64,000 bases of DNA from Symbiotaphrina buchneri (lineage: Eukaryota; Ascomycota; Symbiotaphrinales; Symbiotaphrinaceae), in contig BCIG01000015.1 in NCBI GenBank assembly GCA_001599915.1, positions 62,001 to 126,000 of the forward strand, given 5' to 3'. This document shows, piece after piece, positions 17,623 to 30,174 of the stretch. Made by a program: the position numbers and the translations under genes. The notes beneath the pieces were generated by a model that was not told the origin of the DNA, ran no database searches, and was given only the letters and a program-made list of their open reading frames with translations. Numbering within the stretch: the first letter of the stretch is position 1; each line of letters begins with the position of its first letter.

Positions 17623-19716
17623 ATGAACAGTAGCTATGCCGTCATCCCGGATCTTCTCTCCTCCACGCTAATTACGATGATAGTATCACCTGCATTGCTC
17701 GTGCCTGCAGCTGCAGCATCCCTAGCATACCTCAATGCTAAAACCGCCTTCTTCTACGACTGGAACCAATTGACCGCCCTCCTCTCAGCTATTGTCCAGC
17801 GAAACATTCGACTGAGGCACGATAAACTCAATGTCTTTTACGGGCTTGAGGAACATGCGCTCTCAACGAAAACCTCCAACAATATCTTTCTCGTCTTTCA
17901 AGGGCGCGAGTGGACATACAAGGAAGCATACGAGACTGTGTTAAAATACGGACAATGGTTAAAGACATTCTACGGTGTCAAGAAAGGGGATATTGTTGCT
18001 ATGGATTTTATGAACTTGGATAAGTTCATATTTATATTCATGGGACTATGGAGTATTGGTGCAAATCCAGCTTTCATAAACTATAATCTGACGGGGAAGC
18101 CCTTGCTTCATTGTCTCAAGCTGTCCAGGGCGAATCTGCTTCTGGTGGATGAGGAGATAAAGTCTGTGATATCTGAAGATGTCATGGTGGAACTCACGTC
18201 GGATCGTGTTCGGCAAGGATCAGGTCGACCAATGCAAATCGTATATGTCGATTCGAAGGAGGAACAGAAGATCATGAACCTCTCACCGATTCGTGAGCCT
18301 AACGAATGTCGAAATGGGGCTAAATTACCAGACATGGCCGCATTGATATATACCAGTGGTACCACGGGCTTACCGAAAGCAGCTGTCATCAGTTGGGACA
18401 AATGTTTCAAGGCCGGAGGTTTCGTAGCAAACTGGCTCGGTATCAAGACCACTGACCGTTACTACACAGTATGTAATTATATCCCCCACTTTGACCTCAG
18501 ACTTATCTGTTCTAGGCCATGCCACTTTACCATGCAACTGCTTTCCTCCTTGCTTTCAACACCACCGTCTACAGAGGCAATACGCTGGTCATTGGACATA
18601 AATTCTCTAATCGAACCTTCTGGCAAGAGGTTCGGGCCACGGATTCCACCATTATTCAGTATGTCGGTGAGACATGCCGCTACCTTCTTACGGCACCACC
18701 TCAGATCGATCCTACAACCGGTGAAAACCTTGACCGGAAAAACAAGGTGCGCATGGCCATGGGTAATGGTCTTCGACCCGATATCTGGAATCGATTCAAG
18801 GAACGTTTCGGTATAGATGCCATTGTGGAGTTCTATGGCTCCACAGAAGGCCATTCGATGATGGGAAATATATCCCGGAATGAATTCACACGCGGTGCTA
18901 TCGGGCGTAATGGACTACTGGCGAGACTAGTATATGGCAGGAATCTCACGCTGGTGGCAGTGGACTGGGAAACGGAGATGCCATGGCGAGATCCAAAGAC
19001 CGGCTTCTGCAAAGCTGTCAGACATGGCGATCCCGGTGAATTGTTATACACACTCGAGCCGAAAGACATCAAGGCGAAATTCCAGGGGTACTTTGGCAAC
19101 CAGTCGGCAACAGAAAGCAAGATCCTAAGGGACGTTTTCAAGAAGGGAGACGCGTATATGCGAACAGGAGATGTTGTGCGTTGGGATCGTGAAGGAAGAT
19201 GGTACTTTAGCGACCGTATTGGAGACACCTACCGATGGAAATCAGAAAATGTCTCGACAAGTGTGAGTTGTGTCCATCAACCTCTCAATGTTGTATCATG
19301 CACTTACCGCTCTACAGGAAGTAGCCGAAGCTCTCGGCACACACCCCGCCATCGCCGAAGCCAACGTCTACGGCGTCTCCCTACCGCATCACGAAGGTCG
19401 CGCCGGCTGCGCCTGCATTGTCCTCAACCCTTCTGCCGGCAGTCTATCTTCGGACTTGCTACAATCTCTCGCTTCCCATGCCCAATCCCATCTTTCCAAA
19501 TACGCAGTCCCGCTCTTCATCCGGGTAACCACAAACATGACGACGACGGGCACGAACAAGCAGCAGAAACATACCCTACGGGCGGAAGGAGTGGATCCGA
19601 AGGTCGTGGGGAAGTCCGGAGATAAGGTCTACTGGTTGAGGCCGGGAAGTGGAGCATATGAGCCTTTTGGAGAGAAAGAGTGGGAGGTTATTAGTCAGGG
19701 AAAGGCGAAGTTATAG
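17623..19716 (+). CDS. FAT1: FAT1-like very-long-chain acyl-CoA synthetase / fatty acid transporter
   Basis: Exons 17623-18468, 18516-19262 and 19318-19716; 663 residues from ATG MNSSYAV. Activates long and very long fatty acids to CoA thioesters and, in the FATP family, couples this to uptake. Evidence: an N-terminal membrane segment (residues about 14-38), the AMP-binding P-loop YTSGTTGLPKAAVISW, the LYHATA segment after intron 1, FYGSTEG, and the FATP/VLACS signature YMRTGDVVRWDREGRWYFSD followed by RIGDTYRWKSENVS. The C-terminal domain ends with VPLFIRV and a TGTNKQQK loop typical of Fat1. Introns are 47 and 55 nt, all in phase 0. The frame extends upstream only through GTG codons, not ATG. 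Paralogues in peroxisome or ER exist in fungi, so location is uncertain. Confidence 0.92.
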
Positions 19717-20682
19717 GTTTCTGAAATTATGGATCTGGGAGATAGGGCGCTTGAGGGAGGAGACTGGGTACACTGGGATAAGGATTGTGAGACATTCGGT
19801 GTTTACATGGCTTTTTCGAGGTCCATAGTAGGTAGAACACGGGACCGATATAGCTAGCTTCTTAGAAAGCACGGCATTACAATATTCTCGCCGACTTCGC
19901 ATGCTCATGTGAGCTCTTCTAAGCCCTGCCCGGCGTCAGAAGGCCTAAAGAGGCTATCAGAAGACTCAGAAGACGACGACAAGCTACCTTACCTTACTAG
20001 AATACTAAGTGCCTCAAACACAGTATCTGAGTAGTATGTACACGGCAACTGCCAGAATATCATCATACCGTTCTCTCTTTTGGACCGCCTTTTGACAGTA
20101 CTTGACGAGATACGGCTTTGCGGTTTTGCTGTTGTACGGTATAAAAGATCTTACGCCATACAATATTTTACGGTCACATATTCTTACGGTAAAAAAAGCT
20201 CTTACGGTAAAAATATTCTTACGGTAAAATATCTTACGGTTTTCTGCCTTACGGCACTTGGTAGTTCCCGCCCACCCTACCTTCGTCACGTACGGAATGC
20301 AGTTTATAGAGGACATCGGGTTAGAAGAGAGCAAGTGCAAGCTGGATTTCCGATATCAGGAAAGTCATTCTTATGATACGTTCTGACAGGTCTACTGTAC
20401 TCAGCCCGTAGGTTTAGGATAAGGCAACTGCCAGTGTAATATCAGGCAGTAGTAGCTCGCCAGGGGATCTCGAGATACGCGCGGTAATTACTTCATACAG
20501 TCACAGCGCACCAAAAGCACGAGCCACCATTGTCTTTGATAGACCATATGTTTGACTCAGACCACAGGCTTCATTAAGCATACATCATTCAGGAACCATG
20601 CCAATAATCACAGGATATCCACAATCTCCCTCGTATCCACCCCCTTAACCAAGCTGTACTCTGCCCATATGTATCTTCCCAC
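19717..20682. other. gene-poor stretch with repeat patch
   Basis: Nearly 1 kb without a coding frame that I can support, between the acyl-CoA synthetase and the sugar transporter (convergent). It contains the TTACGGT-rich patch listed separately. Confidence 0.5.
20044..20434. repeat. TTACGGT-rich patch flanked by a 12-bp direct repeat
   Basis: At least six TACGGT cores, most as (C)TTACGGT(A)n, lie between about 20134 and 20250, spaced roughly 15-19 bases apart, with degenerate relatives (TACGCC, TACGGC) beside them. The segment is bounded by two exact copies of GGCAACTGCCAG at 20044-20055 and 20423-20434. It has no open frame and no obvious terminal inverted repeats. It could be a short non-autonomous element with subterminal motifs and a target duplication, or a minisatellite-like patch. 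Confidence 0.6.
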
Positions 20683-22551
20683 TTAAGCAGTAGCATGCTC
20701 CTTCTCATTCAAATGATGCGTCTTGGACTCATACTTTTGGTCCGCAACACCATGCTCATCACCCTGGACCAGACGGCGGAGACCAATATCATGCGTGACC
20801 TGTTCGAAGCGGATGCGGTCTGCCTCAGCGGTTCCGGGGGAGCCGAAGACGATATCCATCTCCTCGAGGGTGAGACGCTTGGTCTCAGGGACGAAGAAGT
20901 AGATGAACGCCGCGCCGATGAAGGTCAAAATACCGAAGAAGATGAAGGTGCCGTAGGTCATGCCCGTCAACATGTCCGGCGTGACTTGGCCGACGATGAA
21001 GTTGTTCATCCAGTTGCTTGATGCGCCCAGAGCGATACCGTATGGACGTTGAGACAAGGGCCAGATCTCGGCGACGATGATCCACGCGCAGGGGCCCCAG
21101 GAGTAGCCGAAGTGCGCGACGAACACCCAGACCATGGCCACGGCGGCCCAGCCGGCGGCTTTGTGAGTGGGCCATTGGTTCTGGTTCTTGGCGAAGATGA
21201 CCGCGATGATGATGTGGCAGGTGGCCATGCCGATGGCACCGGCGATCAGGACGGGCTTACGACCGAGTTTGTCGACGTACATGACAGCCGGGATGGTGAA
21301 GATGAACATGACTAGGTAGTGTTAGTTGAATCTACCGGCAAGGGCGCTGATGTACTTACCGATACCGACGACACCAGTTGCCAAAAGGGAGGTGGTGTTG
21401 CTCGACAGACCGAGGGATGAAAAGATTGATGGAGCATAGTACAAGACTGCGTTGATACCGGTCCACTGTTGGAAGAACATGGTGACTGTAGCGACCATGA
21501 CACGGCGGAACATGGGCATTGTCTTGAACAGAGATCCGATGGCAACAAATTGAAGTTTGACGGTGTTGGCAAAGGTCAATTCCTGAAGATGGGGGAAGTT
21601 CTCGGCAACGGTACGCTTCTCCCAGACGGACTGCGCCTTGATTTCGAGGAACTCGATCTCAAGGAGTTCATGGTCGGGTGACAAGCCACGGAGGTTTGCA
21701 AGGACACGGCGTGCTTCATCCTCACGGTTATGGTGGATTAACCAACGTGGAGAGAAAGGCATGAACGCCATACCGGCTCCCAAGATCAAAGCGGGAGCGA
21801 GTTGAAGGCAGAGGGGAACGAGCCATGCAGCTTCGGACTGGCTGTCACCAGTACCGCCGATGTAGTTGGTGCCATAATCAATCCAGAAGGAGACAAGGAT
21901 ACCGAGGGTAATGGCCAATTGCTGAAGAGCCACCAAGGATCCACGGACCTCAGGAGGAGCGACTTCGGCGTTGTACATGGGCACAACCATGGACAGCGAA
22001 CCGACACCCATACCTTTAGATCGTCAGATGGCGGTAGTATGAGGAGTCAACAAGGACTTACCGGTGATAAACCGGCCACCAAGAATGCAACTATGACCAC
22101 CAGCCGTTGCAGTACACTGAATGATGACACCGATGATGAAGACAGCAACATTGATGAGGATGGTGTACTTCCGGGAGAGATATTCGGCGAGGAAACCAGA
22201 GTACAAGGTACCGACCCAAGCACCCAACTCAAGGATGGAGGTGAGCCAACCCTTAAGACTTCCGTGGGCGCCACTGGGATCATCCCATTCTCCCATATCT
22301 GGTCGAGGTCAATACAAGGACCACAGAAGGCTCAAGCAAAACTTACGGTGCTGGAAGCTGCGCATGGTCAAAACACCAGAGAAGACACCCTGGTTGTAAC
22401 CATATAGCAGACCACCCAAACAAGCGAAACAAGCAATGAAGAACACTTTGGCATTCTTCACAAGAGCAGCCGGACCAGAGCTGCCCATGAGAGCTTGACG
22501 CTTGGCCAAGGCGGCAGACTCGAAAGCCGCAGAATCACCGACGGGAGCCAT
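20683..22551 (-). CDS. MFS sugar transporter (hexose transporter family)
   Basis: Four exons, 22551-22347, 22298-22062, 22013-21360 and 21311-20683; 574 residues from ATG MAPVGDS. Family markers in order: LLYGYNQGVFSGVL (first helix of fungal sugar porters), GRFITGMGVGSLSMVVPMYNAEVAPPEVRG (shown across an intron; the PMYNAEVAPPEVRG part is the PESPR-like sugar signature), SPRWLIHHNREDEARRVLA, QQWTGINAVLYYAP, DKLGRKPVL and the C-terminal VPETKRLTLEEMD. Twelve membrane helices are expected. It imports monosaccharides by proton symport or facilitated diffusion; specificity cannot be fixed, though the GYNQGVFSG helix is typical of high-affinity hexose carriers. Introns are 46-49 nt. No defects seen. 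Confidence 0.93.
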
Positions 22552-25112
22552 GATGATATTATGGAGGCGGTGAGCTTTGCCTGAAAAAAGACAGGATAAT
22601 AATTGATCAACACCCCTGACTGATACAGTAATCAGGGACCAGAGGCCAAGTAGGCAGTGCTTGAACAAACAAGCAAAATAGAAAAATTATTGGTCCCTGC
22701 TGTGAAAGGGAATGGAATGGAGGAGAGAGAAAACTGGACGGGGGGAGATCGACGCGATTTATATCTCGACATGGATGACGGGGTAGAACCTGGCCCCACA
22801 CAATCTCCATGTCACACGGGGGTCAACCCAGTAGCGGCAAAATATGCAGGTGCTTGACCGGCCAGGAAGGGCATAGTCAAAGCAGTAGTGAGCAGAAAAT
22901 GGTGAGCGATTCGATGCGGTAGTGGGTCCGGGGTTGAGCTTGGTTGTTGCTTGTCCGTTGGCTGGTAAGCGCTTGGACGGGATGCAATCAGGCTAAATGG
23001 CCACCGCTGCTCCACGCCGTCGAAATCTGGAGAAGTGTCCCACGGACTGAAAACAGAGCCCGCCCATATGGAAACTAAACGGACGGTTCGTCAATAGCCT
23101 GTACTGTACTTTTAACTGTACTTTTAACTCTGTTTCTAAGTCCTTTGCTTGTTTGATTAATCCCCGCGTGAGATGCGTAGACTCTACATCAGAGAACAGG
23201 CGATGGTACGAAACCAGACATAGGCCGGTTGACTATCGACCCATGTCTTCGATGCACACGGAGTGAACCCTGCAAGGTCCGTCCTTCCTCGGAATTGTTC
23301 CACAGACTGTGCCACATGGAAGGCGGGGATTATGGAAAGATGTCGCGCAATGACAGCCCCCATCAACCCTTGCGGAGCGATCCATGGGCCGAAAAAGAAG
23401 GCACTTCTTTCTTGCAATGACCTTACGACCCCAGAAGTGATGAATCCCCGGCTGAATGAGAAGATGATGTGTGGAAGGCAATAGCGGAGGCTATCCAGTT
23501 ATGGTACTGGCCAGTGGGGGTTACATCCACCAGAAAGTTGTTGGTGCGCTCCGCCAGTCGAACATCGTCAAAGCCTCGCTTACCGGTTAAAGTGAAGAGA
23601 CGGAAACCATCTTTGACGGGGTTGCAAATGAAGTGGTCTAGACGTATCCGGTGTGGTTCTGCGGAAAGTCCAAACTTTCGTCCACCATCTACCGCCCGGC
23701 GAATGGAAGGGTCTCCCACCTTCAGGCGCCCCCCGGCAATTCGCTGCTGGGTCAAGGGCGAGGGGCGCAACGCTTTGGCCTGTGGTTGGACCTTGGCGAA
23801 ATTCTGGTGATCTGGTGGCGGATGGAGGCTTTCAACTTGGGACCATCCCGCGTGCGGGCCCGAATCAACTGTTCAGGCTGAATGCATCCCTGGCTAATAA
23901 TACGGAAAGGATGCATGACTTGCTCGGCAGTAAGGTAGTGACACTCCTCGAGATGGTGTAGCCAGTCGCGACTCGAGACGCGATTTCTGGAATGTGGGAG
24001 GCTGTGGAGGAGTGGAGACTGGAGAGGGGAGAGCGGAGAGTGGGTCATCGTTTTCGGTCTCGTGACACGGCAAAGCCTTCCACCCGAGGTCTGGTTGCCT
24101 GAAAGCGGCCTGTTCGAATCATTCATTCCATTCTTGTTCACAGGCTCCAAATAATGTGGTGTTCCGTACTGTGTGCGATTATTGCAAAAGAGCAAGACAG
24201 GCTATGTCATGATACGAACAGTCATAGGCCTAGAATCTGAAGTCAAAACAGGCTTGAAAGCATTAAGGTTGAGCCCACGCACCGGTGTTGGACCGGTGTC
24301 GGCCCAGCTGCGAACCGTTGTTGCTTGGCCCGCTCAGTCTGGCACATCTCCGAAGACGGCTCGGTATTTCTCGTTGGCTGTTCAGTGTTCACGCTCTGCA
24401 AACTTGACCGCTCTGTAAGGACGAGCATAGATCGTAGTTATTGACAATAATGAGCAAAGATGATGACACTGAACTCTGAACCATAGAAACACAAGAAATG
24501 AATATCTTAACCAGGAAGTTGCATGATCATCTGGAGAATAGTGGCTGCATGGACACACTGCAGGTATTTCTATGCCGGCACTGAAATGCTGTCATGGTCG
24601 CCGATATAAGCCCATCAATGACCATGGAAGACTCATCTTCACCTCCTGTGTATTCGCTGCACATAAAACCGTATCAGTATTCAGTTGTTCATATTGTCTT
24701 GAGAGTAAGACTATATTAAAGGTCCAGAAAGTAGAATATTCACTGATTATTCTACAATGAGATGGTATCTCGATAGCTGATGTGGTTTGTTCTGGCCTTG
24801 CCGCGACGAGCTTCATCAGGACCACTCCGATATGAGAAACAGACAAGGTAGATGTATTATTGGATCGACGTCGATCCCCAAGTCGCTGTTCGTAAAGCTT
24901 CCAGAATGCGTCTGAAGATATCTCGTCGGGAAATACCCTACTTCTCAGTGCGCACCGCTCAGCGCACGGATCACCACGTGCAAAAGGAATATCCCGAGCG
25001 AAACACCGCGGTGACAGCATCCTTGCCGAAGTCATCCTCCACTCCGTCGATGTCTTGCAGATAGCGCGCCTTGGTGGGCAACTGGCCTCAGAAGTGAGGC
25101 TACCAAGGCTCA
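22552..25112. other. 2.5-kb stretch without a supported gene
   Basis: Longest gene-poor part of the window. A series of minus-strand frames at 23184-24195 (for example RKFGLSAEPHRIRLDHFICN and NNFLVDVTPTGQYHNWIA) reads like real protein locally, but the pieces lie in different frames and I could not join them by plausible splice sites. I recognise no family. The rest is probably the sugar transporter promoter (22552-23100) and the promoter of the alpha/beta hydrolase (24800-25112). Confidence 0.4.
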
Positions 25113-26429
25113 ATGGCCGTCTCCACACTATCATCTTACATTCCCGACCTTTCATCTCCGCAATTCCGAGTTCCCCTGCTGGCCTCCGCCGGACTCATCT
25201 CCGTGACGGCTGCTGTCCTCTACCGGCTCTCCACACACGAGCCGTATACACCTCCCAAACCTATACCATCGCCTTTGAAGACCGTTATCCCAAAGCTCAG
25301 CGCTTCCGAGCTAGCGGAAGTTCCATATGCGCCCGATGCATTGCCCGGGGCGAGGGACGTGCCGAGCCCGTACGGCTCGATAAGGGTGTACGAGTGGGGC
25401 CCGGAGGATGGGAGGAAGGTATTGCTCATACACGGCATCTCGACGCCGTGTATAGCTCTCGGCAACCTCGCACAAGCTCTCGCGGCAAAAGAGTGTCGAG
25501 TGATGCTGTTCGGTATGGTCCATCAAATCCAACCACGTTCCATTCTCTAACATCATTCGCTCGTAGACCTCTTCGGCCGGGGCTACTCCGACACACCGCC
25601 CGACCTCGCACACGACATCCGCTTATACGCCTCCCAAATCCTCATCGTCCTGTCCTCCTCGCCCCTCGCATGGACATCCTTCTCGCTCATCGGCTACTCG
25701 CTCGGCGGGGGCATCTCGACGGCCTTCACAGCGTACTTTCCGCACCTAATCACGTCTCTGATCCTGCTTGCTCCCTCAGGGCTCATCCGCCCATACCGCA
25801 TCAACGCCTCGTCCAAACTCATCTACGGCAACGTCTTGCCCGAGACGCTGATTGAATACCTGGTCAAGAAACGCCTGCAGGCCGGCCCGCTGAATTCGAA
25901 TCCGGAAGCTATAAAAACCGCGGACGACGCCGCTACAGCGAAGGCTAGCGCGGTGAAGGCCGTTGAGCAGGAGGTCCCCCCGCCGTCAGATAAGCTGTAT
26001 GCTTCCTCCACGGCGGCGCTGAGCAAGCGGAACCCGGCGATGAGTGTCGCGCGCGCGGTCCACTGGCAGGTCGGCGTGCATCAGGGGTTCGTGGCGGCAT
26101 TCATCAGCGCGATCAGATACGCGCCGATCTCAGGCCAACACCAGGACTGGCGCACTGTTGGGCAACGGTTGCAGAAGCAGCTCGTGGAGAGGAATGAGGG
26201 TGGGATCCAGGGTGTCAGGAGTCAGGGGATGGAGAGGGCGAAGGTGTTGATGATCCTGGGTGAGGATGATGCTATTATCATCAGGGATGAGGTCATCGCG
26301 GATGCTACGGAGGCGTTGGGAGGTGAAGATCATTTGGATGTACGGCTGATTGATGCGGGCCATGAATTTCCGGTGACGAAGACGGATGAGGTCGCTGAGT
26401 ACATTGCGGCTTTCTGGGGATTCGAGTGA
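25113..26429 (+). CDS. alpha/beta hydrolase with N-terminal membrane segment
   Basis: Exons 25113-25512 and 25567-26429 joined VMLF|DLFGRGYSD; 420 residues. Serine hydrolase of the alpha/beta fold: oxyanion strand VLLIHGIS, nucleophile elbow GYSLGG (Ser178), acid in ILGEDD (about 367) and His399 in DAGHEFP. A hydrophobic helix at about residues 18-41 (FRVPLLASAGLISVTAAVLY) may anchor it to a membrane, with the catalytic domain on the other side. A lid insertion (residues about 215-290) is Lys/Ala-rich. Resembles fungal ABHD-type lipase/esterases; substrate unknown. The 54-nt intron is canonical (GTATGG..CGTAG). All catalytic residues are present and the frame is intact. Confidence 0.85.
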
Positions 26430-26589
26430 TAATCTGTAGGCTTAGAACTGGCCCTGATGAGATCGTGATATATAGATATGTATAGTTATGAGAAACTACT
26501 AGAAGATGGATAATCACACATCAGATATCCACAGCCCTATGGACAGCCGTCGAACTCGTCATGAACACTAGTGTATCGTGTGAGCCCAT

Positions 26590-29029
26590 CTATACCCGCG
26601 CAGTACCCTTCTCTGCCTCAGGTACCCTCTCCACCGTAGCCTCGACATGCTCCGTCATCAGCTCCTTAACCCCCCTCAAGCACGCCACCGCCACGAACGC
26701 CAGAACCACAAAGGGAATAATCGACGCCCACGCAAGGCGATACGCCTTCGCATAAGCCCAATGACTCGCATTCGCCGCCGCCGCCAAAATCCCCGCATTT
26801 ACACCCGGGACCGCCTCCATCGCCGTCTCCGAGCCACTCTGCATGGCGGTGATGAGTGCCGAGACAGAAGACGCAGGCAGGCCGGCGGCGATCGCGGCCG
26901 CGGAGACGTTGGGCACGTACGTGGACGCGATCTTGGAGTTGATGATGGCGTCCAGCACGGCGGACCCGAAGGCGCCCCCGATGGCGCGCGCGGAGAATGC
27001 GAGCCCGGTTGCGGTCGAGAGGAAGGCGTGTGGAGCGGTAAATTGGACGCAGGCGGCGAGGAGGGTTAGGGGTCCGGATTGCCCGAGACCGGATAGGACG
27101 TTGAAGACGATTTGGGCGTGGTTCATGGAGGGGGTGATGCAGACGTAGCAGATGGTGCTGTAGGGGGTTAGTCAAATTGACTGGGCGTTCAGGATGGGGA
27201 CATACACTACGAAGAATAATGCGAAGGTTAAGATGAGCGGGGACTTCAAGTCCTTGTAGTAGGTTGAGTAAAGCCTGCCGATACACATGTCAGAATTCGT
27301 TCAGACTTTCTTTAGGAAGAGGTGACTTACGTGATGAAGATCGATGCTCCAAGAGAAACCATGGAATAGCTTTGTTGGCGGACAGCGATACGCCAGGCAT
27401 TCGTTTCGAAGCCCAGATTGAGTACAATCTGGGGAGTGATGGAGTTGACTGCACTGTAGAAGAGCCAGCTATATTCATAGACATTTAGCATTTAATCAGA
27501 GACTCCAGGATCAAGCTCACCCTTCAACAGCAAATGCAAATACAGACAAGGCGAAGTTCGGGCTATTCTTGAAGAACACGTGAGCGACAAGACCGTCGTC
27601 TCTGCCTTTCCATTCTGGAAGTACCATGTCAGCAGTGATCGATGCCTGCAATATGTAGGATGTGCTTACCATACAGCCCAAAGGCTATCAACAAGGCCCC
27701 ACCAACAGCAAGACAAGCAGCCACATGAGGATTCGACCAGGCATAGGTACCGCCGGCCCAGTCGAGAGCCAAGAGCATCAACGTAGCACTTGCGATGAAG
27801 AGTACGGACCCGATAGGGTCACAAGCCCAGAAATAGGATTTGACAGACATTCGCGGAAAATCCGAATGATGCTTTGGCCAGTAAAAGGCCATGAACCCGA
27901 CCGCGGTAGCAATATGGAATGCAAACTGCATCCAGAAGATACTACGCCAACCTCCGGTATTGACATTGGTCACAGCACCTGCTCCAAGCTATCTTTGTCT
28001 ATGATAATATTCATGTTCATTTTTTCAGTGTTTAGCACCTAATACCATTAACATTAAAAAATCAGCAAATATAAAATTACCGAATATAATGAGTATAAGC
28101 GATAAACTCTATATTTATTTTATTAAATGTAGTTCTATAGTTTTATTTCATTATAGTTTTTACTAATGAAAACATAAGTTTGCACCTAACAGACTACTTA
28201 TACCAGATAAATGTAAACCAAATATAGCTAAGTCTACACTGGGTTATATATTTAAAGACTTAATTACTGTATTTATTTTTATGGGGGTAAACGTCAGTCT
28301 CTTAGCCTGCATGCTAAGAAGATGGGAAACTTACATGCCACCAACTGCACCTCCAAGATATGCAAAACCATTCGCAAGGGCACGATACTTGAGAGGCAAA
28401 ACCTCCGAGGGAATGGCTTGAGCAATGGCAATGGTGGACAGCGTTGTGCCGATCATAATGCCCCCGCCGATCAGCATATTCATGGATGTTGCCTTTGCTG
28501 AAATGACTGCTCCAATGGCTGCAATGATAGGCGGGATGCCAACGAGATATTTTCGGTCAAGGACATCGGACAGGCGACCAACGATAGGAGAGAGCACACT
28601 CTGCATAAGTAGTGGGCCCTGTATGACGGTAAACAATTACCCAGAACAGCTCATTGAGTCTAAATATACCTGAATAATCCATCCAGCAAGGGAGGGTTCA
28701 CCCAAATCACGGATAATAAAAGCAATGACTGATCCTGCAGCTACGACCACAAAGACTTGAGCCATGATGCTACCGTAAGTTAGCTAGTCGCTCTTGATAT
28801 CATCTACATTCGATGAGCTGGGAACATACGCAAAGCATGCAACAAAAACCACAAGCCATGATCTCCAACTCAGGTCAATATGACGATCGTCACGATAGGA
28901 GTCTGTCCGGATGACAGGAGCGGCAGTTCCAGATCTCGGGCCAGAACCAGGGATCTGCTCCAACTCGACAATGTTGTCGGTCTTAGGATCATCACCCTGG
29001 TGTTGTTCGGAGATCTCTGTAATAGCCAT
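26590..29029 (-). CDS. TRI12-like MFS efflux transporter with mitochondrial DNA in one intron
   Basis: Exons, 5' to 3': 29029-28830, 28769-28670, 28618-28335, about 27988-27670, 27614-27521, 27468-27331, 27274-27206, 27157-26590; about 580 residues. Fourteen-helix MFS exporter of the fungal trichothecene-pump (TRI12)/siderophore type. Family pieces: LSWRSWLVVFVACF at helix 1, SPIVGRLSDVLDRKYLVG (motif A), SEVLPLKYRALANG, NTGGWRSIFWMQFAFH, and RAIGGAFGSAVLDAIIN (late GG motif) near the C terminus. Tail is Glu-rich. Seven junctions fit phase; the third intron does not. Exon 3 ends at GTAAGT in phase 2, while the next coding block (LGAGAVTNVN) is open in phase 0, and the roughly 345-nt intron contains mitochondrial sequence. 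The insertion may have removed the original acceptor and exon edge, so the gene may be non-functional. Confidence 0.82.
27990..28290 (-). other. NUMT: mitochondrial cox1 and probable cob fragments inside an intron
   Basis: About 300 bases, much richer in A+T than the flanks. On the minus strand 28239-28180 reads SVDLAIFGLHLSGISSLLGA, which is the mitochondrial cytochrome oxidase subunit 1 sequence around helix VI. Further along (about 28100-28030) it reads FGNFIFADFLMLMVLGAKH, which looks like the C-terminal part of cytochrome b; a following TGA would be Trp in the mitochondrial code. The two pieces are not adjacent in mtDNA, so this is a composite nuclear insertion of mitochondrial DNA. The cox1 call is firm, the cob call moderate. 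Confidence 0.82.
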
Positions 29030-30170
29030 TGCTGAAGAAACCGTGAGTATTTCTGGACACTTTGAGATGCTTCACCAAAGTAAGATGGATGGGTGGTTGA
29101 CTGGGTCAGACAAGGGTATCATCTACTTTTAAGAGCAGAAGCATGGAGTCTAGGCCGCCCATGCCACTTCCCCAACTTTCCGGTACATCGTACCGGCGAA
29201 CAAGTGGAGGACAACGGGGCGCCAATACATGGCGGGGTTGGTACACCACAACAATCTTGTCGCAGGCATTGTATGGGTATCGGTACCCCGGATTGTTGAA
29301 CTGACCCGGAGTCAAGCGTGGAGCGGTCACGAATCAAGAAACATCGGCAAATGTCCTCGGGGTAAAATCCTCCGCACAAGCCGGTAAACGTATCCATTTG
29401 GGGACACCCATCCGACCTTGCTTCAAGATTTGACTCGTCTCACCCAATGGAATGCATTTCCAGCTGATCGACATGGCACCATTCAAATAAGGAGTAGGTG
29501 GTCAGGGTGGGTATTTCCCGACAACAAGCTTGGATAGATATGCATGATGGTGGGGATATCGCAGTGGTATTGCTTCAGAACGCAGAATGGAGATGATATT
29601 ATACATCAATGAGGGAACATTAAAAGCTAGAATTTCGTGATACTCTATAATGAAAGACTCGCAGATCGTTTAATGATTATTGAGAGGAAGCATGGTCGAT
29701 GGCTGCAAGGTCAGCAAATTGTTTGGAGATAGAAACGAAGAAAACTGCCGATGCGGGGATTCGGCCAAGCACAGTTAAGCACTGTACGCCTGAACTTTAT
29801 CCGCACCTTCATGAAATCTGGATCACCGGGGTCGGGGGCCCTGAATAGCTTCGGGCAGGCTGAAGATCCTTTTGCTTTGCCCAAAAATCGTAGAGCAGCC
29901 GTTGTACTGTACGGACAGACATCTCGAATATTCAATTCGTAACCTGGAATCTATATGGCCAATGACGTGCTGTATCTGCGTGCATATGGAAACAATGGAG
30001 ACTGATGATGGTTTGACCAATGGTGAGCCAGCAAGTGGAGGTGAAATTACTGTGGAGCTGTGGTGATTGCAGCTGGCCAATCATCAATCGCTCCGAGCTC
30101 CAGCTGAAATGGTAATAGTTTAATGCTATTTTTGTTAAAAGCATAAACACTATTAAATCATTCCTTATTT
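29030..30170. other. intergenic, no supported gene
   Basis: 1.1 kb upstream of the MFS transporter start. Only short frames with no family sequence were seen. It includes the transporter promoter. Confidence 0.4.
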
Positions 30171-30174
30171 GCAG

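Noticed and set aside
20134-20260. Telomere-like repeat
   Set aside because: The unit is TTACGGT with variable spacing, not TTAGGG head-to-tail, and genes lie on both sides.
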